From positions 1 to 64,000 of the forward strand of contig JAPDRO010000017.1 of assembly GCA_030247885.1 (NCBI GenBank): 64,000 bases of DNA, in the 5' to 3' direction. The stretch's first letter is position 1; each line of letters starts with the position of its first letter. A program made the translations under genes and the position numbers. The DNA is from Taxawa tesnikishii (nom. ined.). Taxonomy: Eukaryota > Ascomycota > Dothideomycetes > Dothideales. The notes beneath the pieces are model-generated. The model saw only the letters and a list, made by a program, of their open reading frames with translations, ran no database searches and was not told the DNA's origin. Of the stretch, positions 1 through 11,760 are shown piece after piece.

Positions 1-26
1 CCTAACCCTAACCCTAACCCTAACCC
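1..26. repeat. Telomere repeat tract (CCCTAA)n
   Basis: About four and a third head-to-tail CCCTAA units begin at base 1. This is the C-rich strand expected at the left end of a chromosome with TTAGGG telomeres, as in filamentous ascomycetes. The tract is short, so the assembled end is probably trimmed rather than the full telomere. Confidence 0.95.
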
Positions 27-840
27 ACCACTCACTCACTCACTCACTCACTCACTCACTCACTCTTATTCTTACTCATTCTTACTCTCACTCACTCTTA
101 TTCTTACTCATTCTTACTCTCTCACTCACTCTCTTTTTCAATGTTTTTTCTCTTTCTACTTTATTTCTTTCTTTCTATTTTATCTCTCTACTTCTTTTAT
201 TCTTCTTATATCTTATTACTCTACTACTTTATTACTTTACTACTCTATTACTCTACTATTCTATTACTCTACTATTTTATTACTCTATTATTTTATTACT
301 TTACTACTTTACTACTTTATTATTTTATTACTTTATTACTATATTTTTATTACTTTCTTATTCTTTTTAAATATTACTTTAACTCTACTAATTTATTATT
401 CCATTCTTATATTACTATATCTCTATTACTTTACTCCTTATCTTTTACTATAAATCTCTTATTTTAACTTTTTTCTTTTATTTCTTTTCTTTCTTTTATT
501 TTATCTCTTCTTATTTTCCTATTTTTTACTTTTATTCTATTTCTATATTATTATATCCCTATTACTTAAACTTTCTTTCTTTATTCCTTCCTTATTATAA
601 CTCTTATTTTCTAACTTACTTATTTTATTCCTTCTCTTTTTATTACCTTTTCTTTTTATTATCTTCTCTTTTCTTTTATATTATCCTCCCTTACTTTACT
701 TTCCTTTTACTTTTTTTCTCTTATTCTTAGCTAATCTCCTTTTTCTTTTTATATTCCACTATTTTACTTTAATTTCTTTTACTTTACTATTAAATCTATT
801 AGTTTTTCTTTTTCTTTCTTTTATCTTTTTATCTTAAGAG
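27..840. repeat. Telomere-adjacent pyrimidine-rich satellite
   Basis: The stretch opens with a (CACT)n run at about 29-66, passes through CTTATT/CTTACTCATT variants, and then becomes a long series of CTATTA and CTTT-type words. The + strand has only a couple of G residues before position 780. A 108-codon reading frame at 141-467 is only Phe, Leu, Tyr, Ile and Thr from this simple sequence and is not a gene. Confidence 0.85.
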
Positions 841-1271
841 ATATATCTTTTTCTCTTTAAAATATTATACTTGTTATAGAGAGAAATATTATTTTTTTTT
901 TTGAAAATCCTATATAGAGAAATATTGTTCCTTTCTTTAAAACTTAGCTTTTCTATGATTATCGTCTTCTTCATTTATATACTTACTTTTTACCCTTATT
1001 TATCTAAACCCTAACTCTTAGTTCTATATTATCCTATATAATCCCTAAGGTTTAAGAAGAACTTTATTATACTTTAGGATTCTTTCTTAACTTCTTTATA
1101 ACTTAGCTTAAGTCTATTTAACTAAGTTACTTTCCTTATCTATTAGACTTCTTCTTAACTACTCTAACTAACTTATTATTAGGCGTTTACTTTTTGTTAG
1201 GACTCTTTCTTGCTTGTCGGAGCTAGTAAGGACCTAACGTATTTACCTCTTAAGCTATTATCTATTTTTTT
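841..1271. other. AT-rich spacer, no gene seen
   Basis: This is AT-rich DNA between the satellite and the helicase gene, with few CA/TG dinucleotides, so it may be RIP-mutated. It contains one degenerate telomere-like word (TAAACCCTAA near 1005). I see no coding sequence. Confidence 0.5.
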
Positions 1272-1367
1272 CCTTCGCTACTTCTTCTGTTTTTTCCTTC
1301 ACTACTTCTTCTGTTTTTTCCTTCACTACTTCTTCTGTTTTTTCCTTCACTACTTCTTCTGTTTTTT
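1272..1367. repeat. 24-bp tandem repeat, four units
   Basis: Four consecutive 24-bp units (1272-1295, 1296-1319, 1320-1343, 1344-1367) differ by only one base in the first unit. On the minus strand the unit is a whole number of codons and reads Glu-Glu-Val-Val-Lys-Glu-Lys-Thr without a stop. It lies about 40 bp past the stop codon of the telomere-linked helicase, so it is either 3' UTR or a former C-terminal tail. Confidence 0.85.
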
Positions 1368-1408
1368 CTTATAGGTCGTTGCTATTAGTTGTCTCTGACC
1401 TCGCTATC

Positions 1409-4400
1409 TTAGAACGACAATAAAGCCTTTGCCGCTACTCTGACTCCCTGTACCGCCATTCCGCCTCCAAATCTTGTCTCCTCTCCCAACCAGTCAAAGA
1501 AATCCTCCACCCCGGCGAATCTGCGCCGGAAGTGGTCCTCTAGCCATCTGGCTCCTCCGGCGCTCACGAATATCCCGTAACAGAGCGGCAGGACCACGTC
1601 TCCGTGCTCACACGCTTCTTCCTTACTGGTCTTGCTGAGCTCAGCCCTTTGGCAGATGGACTGAGGGTTTAGGCACCAGAAGCAGCTCGTGTACGGACGC
1701 AACCACTTTCGTCCGCGTGTCTCGTGCCGCTGCCGTACTCGACTGCGCTCGTGAAACACCTCATGCCGCCGGGCACACTTGGAGAACTCGTGCTTCCATT
1801 CCTCGTCCATCGCACGGCAGAGCAAGCATGTCCCGCGCACGCTGGCCAGGTCCAGACGGTAGTTGACAAGTTCGGAGTGAGCCTGCAGCCGCTCTTGCTG
1901 GATGAGATCGAGTCCGGTGTGGGCGGTCTGCCGTCTTGTCGCGTCCGAGGCTGCGATTGGATCCTCGTGAGCCGCTTTGCAGACGTCGCAAGCCACGTCT
2001 TCCGGCATGCACCACCTTCGGTGCTGAGCGAGATCGAGGTGTTCGCTCAGCGAAGTTCGGAAACATTGCTCGCCTCGTAAGTACTTGTGCACGGCCTGCT
2101 TGTCCCGTCGCTTGCGAAGTGACACGTCGTCCCTGCAGCTGCCCGTCTGCTCCGAACCGACGTCGACGTCGTCTTCGAGCTGTGCCTGCCACGTCGCCGG
2201 CAGGAGAACCATCGAGTACGCCTCCATCCCGTCGCGGCCGGCCCGACCCGACTCCTGCGCGAAGGTGACCAACGAGTCCGGCTCCCCTACGTTCATGACC
2301 AGACGTACATGAGCGTGGTCGAAGCCTTCGGCAAGAGCGGTCGTGGCAACGAGATACGGGCGGTCGGAGGTATGGATCCAGCGATCAACGATGAGCTTCT
2401 TCTGTTCCGGCGTTCCGCTCTTTGCGGTGTATGCAGCACAACCAAGCAGTTGGCACAGGCTGTCCGCGTCCTCACACGTTCGGACGTATAGGACGATCTT
2501 GTCACGGGAATGATCGAACAGGTCGGAGTCGCGCCACGCGTCTTGCGCTTCGACCGCACTCTGCTCCAGAAGGCTGCCTTTGCGAGGGTCTGCCCTGCGG
2601 ACCATGTAGAATATGTTGGGTCGGTTGCTCGATGCTCTGATGGTTGTCGGACGGTAGAGGTAGTTGCGCTCCTCAAACTCCTCTTTCATGGACGGAGGCA
2701 GTGTGGCTGTCAGGTAGACAAACTGCGTCCTGAGATTGCGGACCGCAGTAAGGTCGACGATGCTCGATCGGTAGTCAACGGCAGTCACCGTCAGGTGGCA
2801 TTCGTCGATCACGATTCGATCGAGTTTCTGCTGGACGATCAGGCTTCGTGCGTATTTCGTGAAGTGTGTTGTGGCCGCAGCCTCAACGCTGACGATTATC
2901 AGCGATGCTTCTCGACTTTCTCCCGGCAACCATTCGAGGTGAGCGATGTTCAGTTCCCGTATCCGCCGAAGCAGGTCTGCCCGAAGGGATACGAGCGGCA
3001 CGATGAGGATGGTGATCCCGGCATCAGGCAGCGTACACGGCAACATGAAGGACAGGCTCTTTCCGGCTCCGGTTGGCAAGATGGCCACCACCTGCTCCGT
3101 CCACGACATGATCGTGGTGAGGGTCTGTTCCTGCTCCCTCGATTTCCACATCATTCTCTGGTTGCCGTAGAGCTTTCTGAGCCCTTCCAGCAGAGCCTCT
3201 GCCGACCACGGTTTGCGGGGCCGATAGACACCCTTGGCAAGTCGTTCCTTCAGTCGACACTCTTCTCCGTCCCTCTTTCGCTTCTTGCCTTTTAGCATCG
3301 TCTCCACTCCCCAGAAGTCCTGCCACAACGTTGACGCGCGAAGTCCCATTCGGATCAGCCCGTCCCACACGTTGCCGAAGGTCGCTCCCGTCTGATTGGC
3401 ATACGCCCTGTTGACCGTGCGTGTCTTGTGGTTGCGCTGTCTCGTCATCGCTCGGATATCCTCCTCCATCTCCTCGGCGTCCTCGTCGTCTTCGTTGACT
3501 TCGAAGCAGCCTATGTTGCTCGCAAACTTGGTCTTGACGATGGCCACGCTCATCTGGCGCCAGTTGGAAACGTGAAGCCGGGGTGTGCACGCCCGAGCAC
3601 TGGCTTCCTCCAGACAACGACTCAACCGTCCTTCGCCCCACACCTTTCCGTCTTTCTCCCACAAGAACGAGGAGAGCAGTGCCTTTGGTGATTGCTGCCG
3701 CAGAAAGACCTGTCGTAGCGGCACGACATAGACGAGGTAATCCAGCAACAGGTCGCCCACCGGATTGGCGAGAAACCGGATGTTTTCCTTGTACCTGCCC
3801 GTCTGCTGCTGACCTTTGTGGTATTTGACATGTATCATGACACGATCGTGGCGGAGTGTGATGGATCGTCGTCGTTGCGTGTTCCGCCAGGTCATGGAGA
3901 AGAACTCGCTTTCGCGGATGGGCTGACCGCCACTGATGTGAACGAGGACACACAAGCGTTTCAAGAACTCCTGCACAGTTGCCTCGTAGCCGGCTAGCGC
4001 ACTGTCCCTCCAAACGAAGCCGCTCGCTGATCGACGGTCTTGCTGAAGGAAAAGGCGGCACAGTTGCTCGGAACGCTCAACGGCGGCCAACAGAGCTTTG
4101 TCCGTCCCCCTCAGCAGGAGAGCGTTGTCACGATGCTGGATCAAGCTCCAGCCGACGGTATCGACGTTGCCGCTATCTCTAAGCGCCCAAGACTGCATGC
4201 GGCGTAGGTCCTTCTGACCCAGCAGCAAGTCGTCGTACAGTAGCCGTTCGCACTCACGGTATTCGGAGAGCAGTAGCGTGGGGATCTGGTCCATACGCAG
4301 CTCTGTATCTTCGTATGTCAGGACCTGTTCGCTTTCGTCCCAACAGGCCTCATGATCACCCACGCTGTCCTTCGAGATGCGAAACAGCAACAGGCGCCAG

Positions 4401-5843
4401 CGGAGTATCTCCCCATCGGCGTCTCGGCCGTCTGCTGCAGATAACTCTCACAGCATTCCTTGACGAGCGCGAGCGTTTCTCCCCACCCTGCCGCTCTTTG
4501 CGAGCACAGTCATAGAAGATCAGCAGCTGCGCGACCCATATCATCGCAGACAGACTGCTGTTGAAGTTGCCGGGTTCCATCCAGCCTTGCGTAGACGGCT
4601 TGATGCTTAGCATCGCGCAGAAGCTCACTATTGGCGAGCGGTACCGTCGGGCTCCGGTAGTGTGACGGATAACGAGCATCCATAACTCAACCAGCCCATC
4701 TCTCAGTTGGCCCTTGATCCCTTCACCCGTGCCCGTCGCTCCCCGTTCTGCTAACCGACGGAGGTTATGCCACACCACCCTTTGCTTGTCCGTCGGTTCG
4801 ATCACGTCCTCTGGCCGGATCGTCTCCTCCGAGTCAGCACTGAAGTGGTACTCGTCACAGATCGCCACTCGCTCCAGGTACGACAGGAACTGTGACGCCA
4901 GCTTGAAGTAGACCTTGAGCGTGCCGGGCTCCTTGTAAGGATCGAACGGCCGAACCTTCCCAATCGACTCGACCTGCGACGACTGGAACCGACTGAGAAC
5001 GACGCGACATGGCCAAGTGAGCATACAGTCGGGTCCGTCGAAACACCAGCCGTGCGCCTCCCTGAGCACGTCCTCCATCGCATCGACGATCGTCCGCAGA
5101 GGACATCCTTCGTCTCGCGAGGGCACGGCGATCGCTGCTCGGATCTCGTCTTTCTTCAAGCCGCAGACATGGTCGACGATGCCGGTCTCTCTGAGCCATG
5201 GTACCACGGTAGAACGATGCTCGTCGAATCCGCGGACACGGTTGGCCGCAGATGCGGCGTCGCGCTCTGCCTGAAGGATGTCTTCTTCTTGCGTCCGGAA
5301 GAAGTCACGCTGGTGACCGGCTCGCCTCCGACCGCAAATCTCCAGGTCCGCTACTTGGACCTCGAAGTACCTCTGCCAGCTTCCGACCTTGAAGAAACGC
5401 TGACAGGCGCGGTCGCAAGACCACAGCTTGTTGTGGGTATGGACCTGCTTCAAACGAGCATCGCCGCCTCGCTTCTGTCCGTTGACCCAGCCGTGTTGCC
5501 GCTCACAATGATCTTGCATGCCACGCGGAGTGCGGCATATATAGGGACAAAGCCTGCCTTCGCCATCTTTCCCGCCACACTTCAAGCCGTCGAAGTACAC
5601 CGGAAGTCCCGTTACGGGAGGCTCTGTTGCTGCTGGATAGATGACATCTGCCTCGACTTGCGCAAGTTCGGTAAAAGACCCGACTTTGGCAATAATGTCC
5701 CGCCGTTGTTGTAAGCTGAGACGCTTGTGATGCACACGAAGATGTTTGGCGAGCTGCGAAGGTACGACTGCATACTGACAATGGATGCAAACAAGGATGC
5801 GGTGCTGGGCGACTACTTGGAAGAGACGATGAAAATCATCCAT
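1409..5843 (-). CDS. Telomere-linked RecQ-like helicase with tyrosine-recombinase-like core
   Basis: This is a subtelomeric TLH gene read toward the telomere, 1478 aa if one reading frame is assumed. The N-terminal part (5843-4356) has an OrsD-type double zinc finger (C19, C22, H34, H38; then C99, C103, H112, H117). Numbering from the Met at 4390, the second part shows Walker A LPTGAGKS (438-445), DECH (529-532), TATLPP (561-566), QESGRAGRDG (712-721) and a Cys-rich RecQ-type zinc site (C776, C794, C801, C804). Between them lies a stretch resembling a tyrosine recombinase: R159, K192, R278, H321, Y330. The frame breaks twice, at C-runs 4481-4484 and 4411-4414 (G-runs in the mRNA). One extra G at each restores continuous homology. 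TLH genes are thought to help telomere maintenance by recombination. The gene shows no RIP damage. Confidence 0.85.
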
Positions 5844-6289
5844 CTGAGTCTTGGCTTGCCTTCACGGCTGCCATACTTGCGAGGCCAGACATAGCTATAT
5901 TACCTTTCTAAGGATTTAAAGGATCCATGTGATGCTCAGGATCAATTGTTTAGAGCGTACTGATCACGTCGCATAGACACAGGGCTGGTCTTTGTTTGGA
6001 GAGGCCGCCCTGCGAAAATGCGGGAGTGGCCTATGCACAAGGCGCCTCATCTTTTTCCTTTTAAGACCGCCGCCCTTGATGTTCCATGTATATGGCATAT
6101 ATATGAGTGGTGTTTGGCATGCAGAGAGAATAACCTTATGACAGTATAGTGTGTGGGTTTCGAGAAGGTTGGGGCTCGGGAAGGCAAACGAATCGTGGTC
6201 AACAGGTGCAAACGAATCGTGGTCGTTCCTCTAACCCTTAGGGTTATAGCCCACGCAAAAGCAAACGAATCGTGGCCATTCGTTTGACT
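5844..6289. other. Spacer upstream of the helicase gene
   Basis: This is non-coding DNA of ordinary base composition between the TLH start codon and the RIP-mutated block. It probably holds the TLH promoter; a TATATATGAG stretch lies near 6097. It also carries the GCAAACGAATCGTGG repeats and a telomere-like near-palindrome, listed separately. Confidence 0.5.
6184..6288. repeat. Interspersed 17-bp repeat GCAAACGAATCGTGGYC
   Basis: Three direct copies start at 6184, 6208 and 6261. A partial inverted copy (CATTCGTTTGAC) follows directly at 6277-6288. Between the second and third copies is CTAACCCTTAGGGTTA, a near-palindrome of telomere-like words. The cluster ends exactly where the RIP-mutated DNA begins. 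Confidence 0.8.
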
Positions 6290-7060
6290 TCTACGAGTAG
6301 TATACTAACTTTAGAGACTAACGCTACTTTACGAGTCGATTTTAGCTATATATTGCGCGTAAAATAGACTAAGATATATATTCGCGCGAGGGATAGGGCG
6401 CTTACTACTCGTAATATTCTCGCTAAATAGCGTAGTATTAGTTTAGTACTATTAAGCCTTATATTTATACTTAAAAGTTACCTTCTAAAACGACTTTAGT
6501 CGCTTTATTACTATATATATTACTCTAGTAACTCGATCTAGACTTATCGCTACTTTATAGCTTACTATTAAATAGTACTAAATTATATAAAGTAAACGCG
6601 CTACTTAATTTTATAATAAAGGCTACTTAGGACGTTTTATCTTTAATAAAGTAATATATAAAGTAAATAACTTATACTTTTAAATCGATGTATAGTAAGT
6701 TTATTACTTTATATAAGTAAGTAAAAGAATAGGAAAAGCTTCTTAATACTTAAAAGGCCTAAATAAAGGGTAAGTAAGTTATATTAAAAGGGAAGTTTAT
6801 ATTTAATACGTAAGAAGTACTCGAGATAGCGAAAGTAATAAAAGCGGAGATAGTAAAGAAAAAGACTTATAAATAGCTATGTAAGCGTAAGGCGAAAGAA
6901 ATAACTAAGGAGAAGGAAGACGAGCTATTTAAGAACTTACTTAGCGACTCTAATTCTAATTATATTATAGTTATAATACGTAGATAATTAATAGAGTTAA
7001 AAGAGTAGAGATTTATTAACTTATTACTTCGTATAACTTATATCCTCGTAGACTACGTTA
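6290..7060 (+). mobile_element. Fot1-like transposon, 3' fragment (RIP-mutated)
   Basis: This matches the last 770 bp of the complete Fot1-like copies at 18821-20677 and 36333-38185. It runs from just after the transposase LQPLDV-type region to a terminal inverted repeat ending GACTACGTTA at 7060. The left part is missing, cut off at the boundary with non-mutated DNA. It directly abuts the next copy. Confidence 0.75.
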
Positions 7061-8789
7061 CTAAAGCTAATATATAGGACGCTATCTTTACGCTTAAAAG
7101 AAAGGAACTTAAGTTAATTCGTAAGGCTATAAGCGCGTTTAGTATTTCTTACTTAACTTTACGTACGCATATAATTAGATAAACTTCGCGTACTATAACG
7201 TATAAATCGAATTAAATTCTCTTAAACGTAAAAGAAAAGACGTTAGTCTAATAAATTATACGTCTTATATATACTAGCTTCCTTACTTCGCTTATATTAG
7301 TTATATAAATAGCTAAAGAAGTTCGACGTAAATACGTATAGTTATTAAGGACTTTATAATTATCTCCTCAACTAATTAGTAAGAAGTAGCTTAACTACTT
7401 TAAAACTTACTATCCTAAGATTACTAGTATTTAGACTTATTAGATAAATAGCGCGCTTTAATACGATAAGTTACGACGCTATAAAGAGGTAATTTAACGT
7501 AATAATAAAACTATTTATATAATATAATTATCCTCTAGAGCGCGTTTATAATATAGACGAGTTTAACTTCGTAGTTAAAGTAAGTTAATTATTAAGAGCT
7601 TTAGTTAATATACGCGAGATATTTAACTAAAAGTAAGTTAAAAGCTAAGGAAAGTAAATAATAGTAATTAAGTATATAAGCGCTACTAAGGTTACTATAT
7701 TACCCTTAATTATCTTTAAGGCTAAATATATTAATACCGCCTAGGTACTTATATATATACCTTTAGACTAAAGGTTCTTAATAAGTAGTAGTAGCTAGAC
7801 GTTTAATAGTTATAGTTTATAGTAACTAACTATTATTTTCGAGCTCCTAACGTAACTTAATAACTCTATAATATAAAGGATATTAATTATAGATAGCTAT
7901 AGTAGCTATATAATAGTAAAAGTAATAGCCTTTTATATAGGAAATATAATTAACTTACTTATCTTACTACCTTACTATTTATATATATTTTAGCTACTTA
8001 ATATTAAAGTATTTATACTACTAAAGCGCGCGCTAGCCTCGAAAACCGACGCTACTTTATAAGTTAATTCTAGCTATATATTACGCGTAAAGTAAACTAA
8101 GATATATATCTATATAAAGGCGAGAGCGCTTATAACTAATAATATTCTTAGTAAATAAAGAGGAGCGAGTCTTATACTACTAAGCCTTATAATAGTACTT
8201 AATAAACTACCTATAAAGTTAACTATAATAAATATATAACCTTATATACTTTTATAATAACTTAATTTAAACCTATTACTACTTAATAATTCTTCGCTAA
8301 ATAGTACTAAACTACGCGAAGTAAACGTAGCGCTTAATATAGTAATTAAAGCTACGTAAGACTTACTCTCTTTAGTAAAGTAATATATAAAGTAAATAAC
8401 TCGCGCTTTTAAGTCGACGTATAGTAAGCTCGTTACCTTACGTAAGTAGGTAGAAAAATAAGAGAAGCTTCTAAATATACGAAAGGCTTAAACTAAGAGT
8501 AAGTAAGTTATATTAAAGGGAAAGTTCCTATTTAGTATAAAAGAAGTACTCGAGATAGTAAAGGTAACTAAAGTAAAGTTATCGAGTAAAAAGGCGCGTA
8601 GATAACTATATAAGCGCGTAATTAAAGAAGTACTCGAGGACGATAGTAATAAAGTACTTAAAAATATATATAGCGACTTAGATTCTAACTATATTATTAT
8701 TATAATACGTAAATAGTAATAGAATTCGTATAGTTAGTAATTTAGTAGTTTACTTCTTTACTTAGCTTACTTCCTTATAGTTTACGTTA
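7061..8789 (+). mobile_element. Fot1-like transposon, 5'-truncated (RIP-mutated)
   Basis: This is the same family as the copy at 18821. It lacks about the first 120 bp, including the left inverted repeat, but reaches the right inverted repeat (CTTCCTTATAGTTTACGTTA, ending at 8789). The transposase frame is riddled with stops. Weak translation still shows the CENP-B/HTH-like start and the DDE region of pogo/Fot1 transposases. Confidence 0.75.
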
Positions 8790-8794
8790 GTACT

Positions 8795-9088
8795 TAAAGG
8801 ATAAGTACTTAAGGAAGAAGGGAAGTATATATTAAGGTAACTATTAAATAGTTATAAGTTATTAGTTACGTAAAAGTTACCTTTAATTACTACTTATTTA
8901 GTTTATACGTAAGATAGTTATTTATTTTTAATTAATAACTACTTTACTTTAAGTTTTACTATTATCTTATTATTTACTATTATTTTTATTACTACTTATA
9001 TAACTTCCTTTTATAGTCTTAACTTAACTTAATATAAGGTTCTCCCTATTATAATAGTAGTTACTTAGTAATAAAATACGTTATAAGT
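8795..9088. repeat. Repeat pair D, copy 1
   Basis: About 270 bp match 38940-39200 in the same orientation, for example around AAATAGTTATAAGTTATTA. The segment ends with a short word resembling the second Fot1-like family's terminus (TAATAAAATACGTTA near 9088). Its identity is unknown; it could be a solo repeat end or a MITE. The two copies lie at opposite ends of the RIP block. Confidence 0.6.
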
Positions 9089-9107
9089 TTTATATTTACT
9101 TTTATAT

Positions 9108-10959
9108 TAACGTAGTCTACGAGGATATAAGTTACGTAAAGTAATAAGTTAATAAATCTCTACCCTTTTAACTTTATTAATTATTTACGTATTATAACTA
9201 TAATATAATTAAAATTAAAGTTGCTAAGTAAGTTCTTAAATAGCTCGTCTTCCTCCTCCTTAGTTATTTCTTTCGCCTTACGCTTATATAGCCGTCTATA
9301 AGTCTTTTTCTTTACTATCTTCGCTTTTATTACCTTCGCTATTTCGAGTACTTCTTACGTACTAAATATAAACTTCCTTTTAATATAACTTACTTACTCT
9401 TTATTTAGGCCTTTTAAGTATTAAGAAACTTCTCTTATTCTTTTACTTACTTACGTAAAGTAATAAGCTTACTATATGTCGATTTAAAAGCGTAAGTTAT
9501 TCGCTTTATATATTACTTTACTAGAGATAAAACGTCCTAGGTAGCCTTTATTATAAAATTAAGTAGCGCGTTTACTTTACGTAGTTTAGTACTATCTAAT
9601 AATAAGTTATAAAGTAACGATAAGTCTAGATCGAGTTACTAGGGTAATATATATAGTAGTAAAGTAGTTAAAGTCGTCCTAGAAGGTAACTTTTTAAGTA
9701 TAAATATAGGGCTTAGTAGTACTAAACTAGTACCGCGCTATCTAGCGAGAATATTATAAGTAGTAAGTACCTTATCCCTTACGTAGATATATATCTTAGT
9801 CTATTTTACGCGCGATATATAGCTAAAATTAACTCGCAAAGTAGCGTTAGTCTCTAAAGTTAGCGTACGTTTAAGTAATATAAATATACTAACGTTAAGT
9901 AATTAAAGAATATACAAATAATAAGGTAGTAAGATTATTAAGTTAATTTTACTTTATATATAAAAGGCAATTACCTTACTAGTAATATAGCTACTATAAC
10001 TATTTATAATTAGTAATCTCTAAGTTATAAGGTTCTTTAACTATATTAAAGGCTCGAATATAATAGTTAGTTACTTATAACTATAGCTATTAAACATCTA
10101 GTTACTATTACTAGTTAAGAACCTCTAGTTTAAAGGCGTATATATAAGTATCTATATAGTATTCGTATGTTTCGCCTTATAGATTAATAAAGGTAAAATA
10201 GCTAGGCTAGTAGCGCTTACGTACTCGATTATAGTTATTTATTCTTACTTACTAATAATTTACTTTTAACTACTATCCTTACGTATATTAACTAATACTC
10301 TTAATAACTAACTTACTTTAACTATAAAGTTAAACTCGTCTATATTATAAACGTACTCTAGCGTATATTAGTTTTATATTTATATTTCTATTATTACGTT
10401 AAATTACTTCTTTACGTTCTTATAGTTCGTTACTTTAAACTATATACTATTAATTTAACGTATTTAGATACTTATAATCTTAGGATAATAAGCCTTAAAG
10501 CGATTAAGTTAATACTTACTAATTAGTCGAAGAGTTAATATAAAAGCCTTAGAAAGTTAGACGCGTCTACGTCGTATCTTCTTAGCTATTTATAAAGCTA
10601 ACGTAAGCGAAGTAGAGAATCTAATACGTATAAGACGTATAATTTATTATATTAACGTCTTTTCTTTTAGTATAGAAAGGAGCTACTCTTCTTAGTACGC
10701 TATAGCGCGTAAAGTTCGTTTAAATATACGATATTATAGCGTTATATTTAAGACCTTAAATACGAGGGTAACCTTACGAACTAATAAGTATTTATTATTT
10801 TTAATAGTAAAAATAGCCTTCTAAATATCCTCTTTTATATAAGCCTATTTACTAGGTATAAAAGTACTAATAGTAGTTAGTAGTAATAGTAGAAGATTAG
10901 AAGTTTACGTTATAGTAACTTACTACTCTACGTAACTTATATCCCTATAGACTACGTTA
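9108..10959 (-). mobile_element. Fot1-like transposon, end to end, 1852 bp
   Basis: The element has matching inverted termini (TAACGTAGTCTACGAGG at the left; its complement, with a few RIP changes, ends at 10959). The flanks are TA-rich, as expected for Tc1/mariner TA-target insertion. The transposase reads on the minus strand. Despite many stops, the DIYNFDE-like segment and the LQPLDV-like segment align with the other copies. It is dead through point mutation but intact in length. Confidence 0.8.
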
Positions 10960-11286
10960 CTATAAATATTAAGGCTTAATATTACTTAATAAAGTCTTAT
11001 AACTATTATAAGTAAAAATATAATAAAGTTTCTTTAAATAATAAACTAATAGAATTTATTAATTTAAAAGAGAATTCTAAAAAGGATATTAATAGTAAAG
11101 GTAAAAGAAAAGGATTAGTAATTTTTACTTTTAATAAGAATAATTTTAGTAAAAGTTCTTATAATAAAGCTTTTAAAATAAATATTAATTAAAAGTCTTG
11201 TTTTAGTTACTTATATTAATTAAAGTAATTATCTATATTATTTTTATTAGTTTTTACTTTTACTTTTCTTTAATAAATAAGTAAAT
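10960..11286. other. AT-rich unassigned stretch
   Basis: This is A-rich, RIP-like DNA between two transposon termini. It has no recognisable protein homology and no inverted ends of its own. Confidence 0.4.
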
Positions 11287-11760
11287 TAACGTATTTTATA
11301 AGTAAGTTAGCTACTTAAGTAAGTTAGTTACCTTATAAAACTAGAACGTCTACGTAGTAATATTACGTAATACTATAATACTTTATAGTAATCTATAAAA
11401 TAGTATATAATTATTTAGAAATATTACTATCTTTTATATCTTTTATTTTTACTTTATAAGTAATATATTTTATTACTAAGTAGCTACCCCTTACTAAGTA
11501 GCTATTCCTTACTAATATCGCGACTATTATAGACTATTACCTTCGTACTATAATACTATATAAAGATATACTCTAGCCTATAATATTATTTAAAAGCGTT
11601 ATTATCGTCTATATTTATTATTTTTATAGTATAAGTACGCGTATTATAGCTAGTCTTATTATAACGTCTATAGTACTTTTACGCGCGTATTCTCTTTATA
11701 GGCTATTTAGTACCCTCCTTACTATTATTATTCTTTTTAGTTATTAAATCCTATATATTA
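11287..11760 (+). mobile_element. Termini of a second Fot1-like family (fragments)
   Basis: Two successive left-end sequences are present. One starts at 11287 (TAACGTATTTTATAAGTAAG) and is the reverse complement of the end at 38894. The other starts at about 11461 (TTTTATTACTAAGTAGCTAC) and is the reverse complement of the end at 35368. The second contains a short internal direct repeat, ACTAAGTAGCTA. I do not see a transposase core here. Confidence 0.5.

Noticed and set aside
141-467. 108-codon open frame next to the telomere
   Set aside because: Only Phe, Leu, Tyr, Ile, Ser and Thr from simple CTATTA-type sequence; no protein texture.
1005-1016. Interstitial telomere repeat
   Set aside because: A single degenerate word is not above chance in AT-rich DNA.
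1724-3295. Plus-strand frames opposite the TLH gene
   Set aside because: They are antisense shadows of a GC-rich helicase gene with clear motifs on the minus strand.
4356-4490. Intron explaining the TLH frame change
   Set aside because: Family-like sequence continues through the region in three successive frames, and no GT-AG pair spans it; two one-base shifts fit better.
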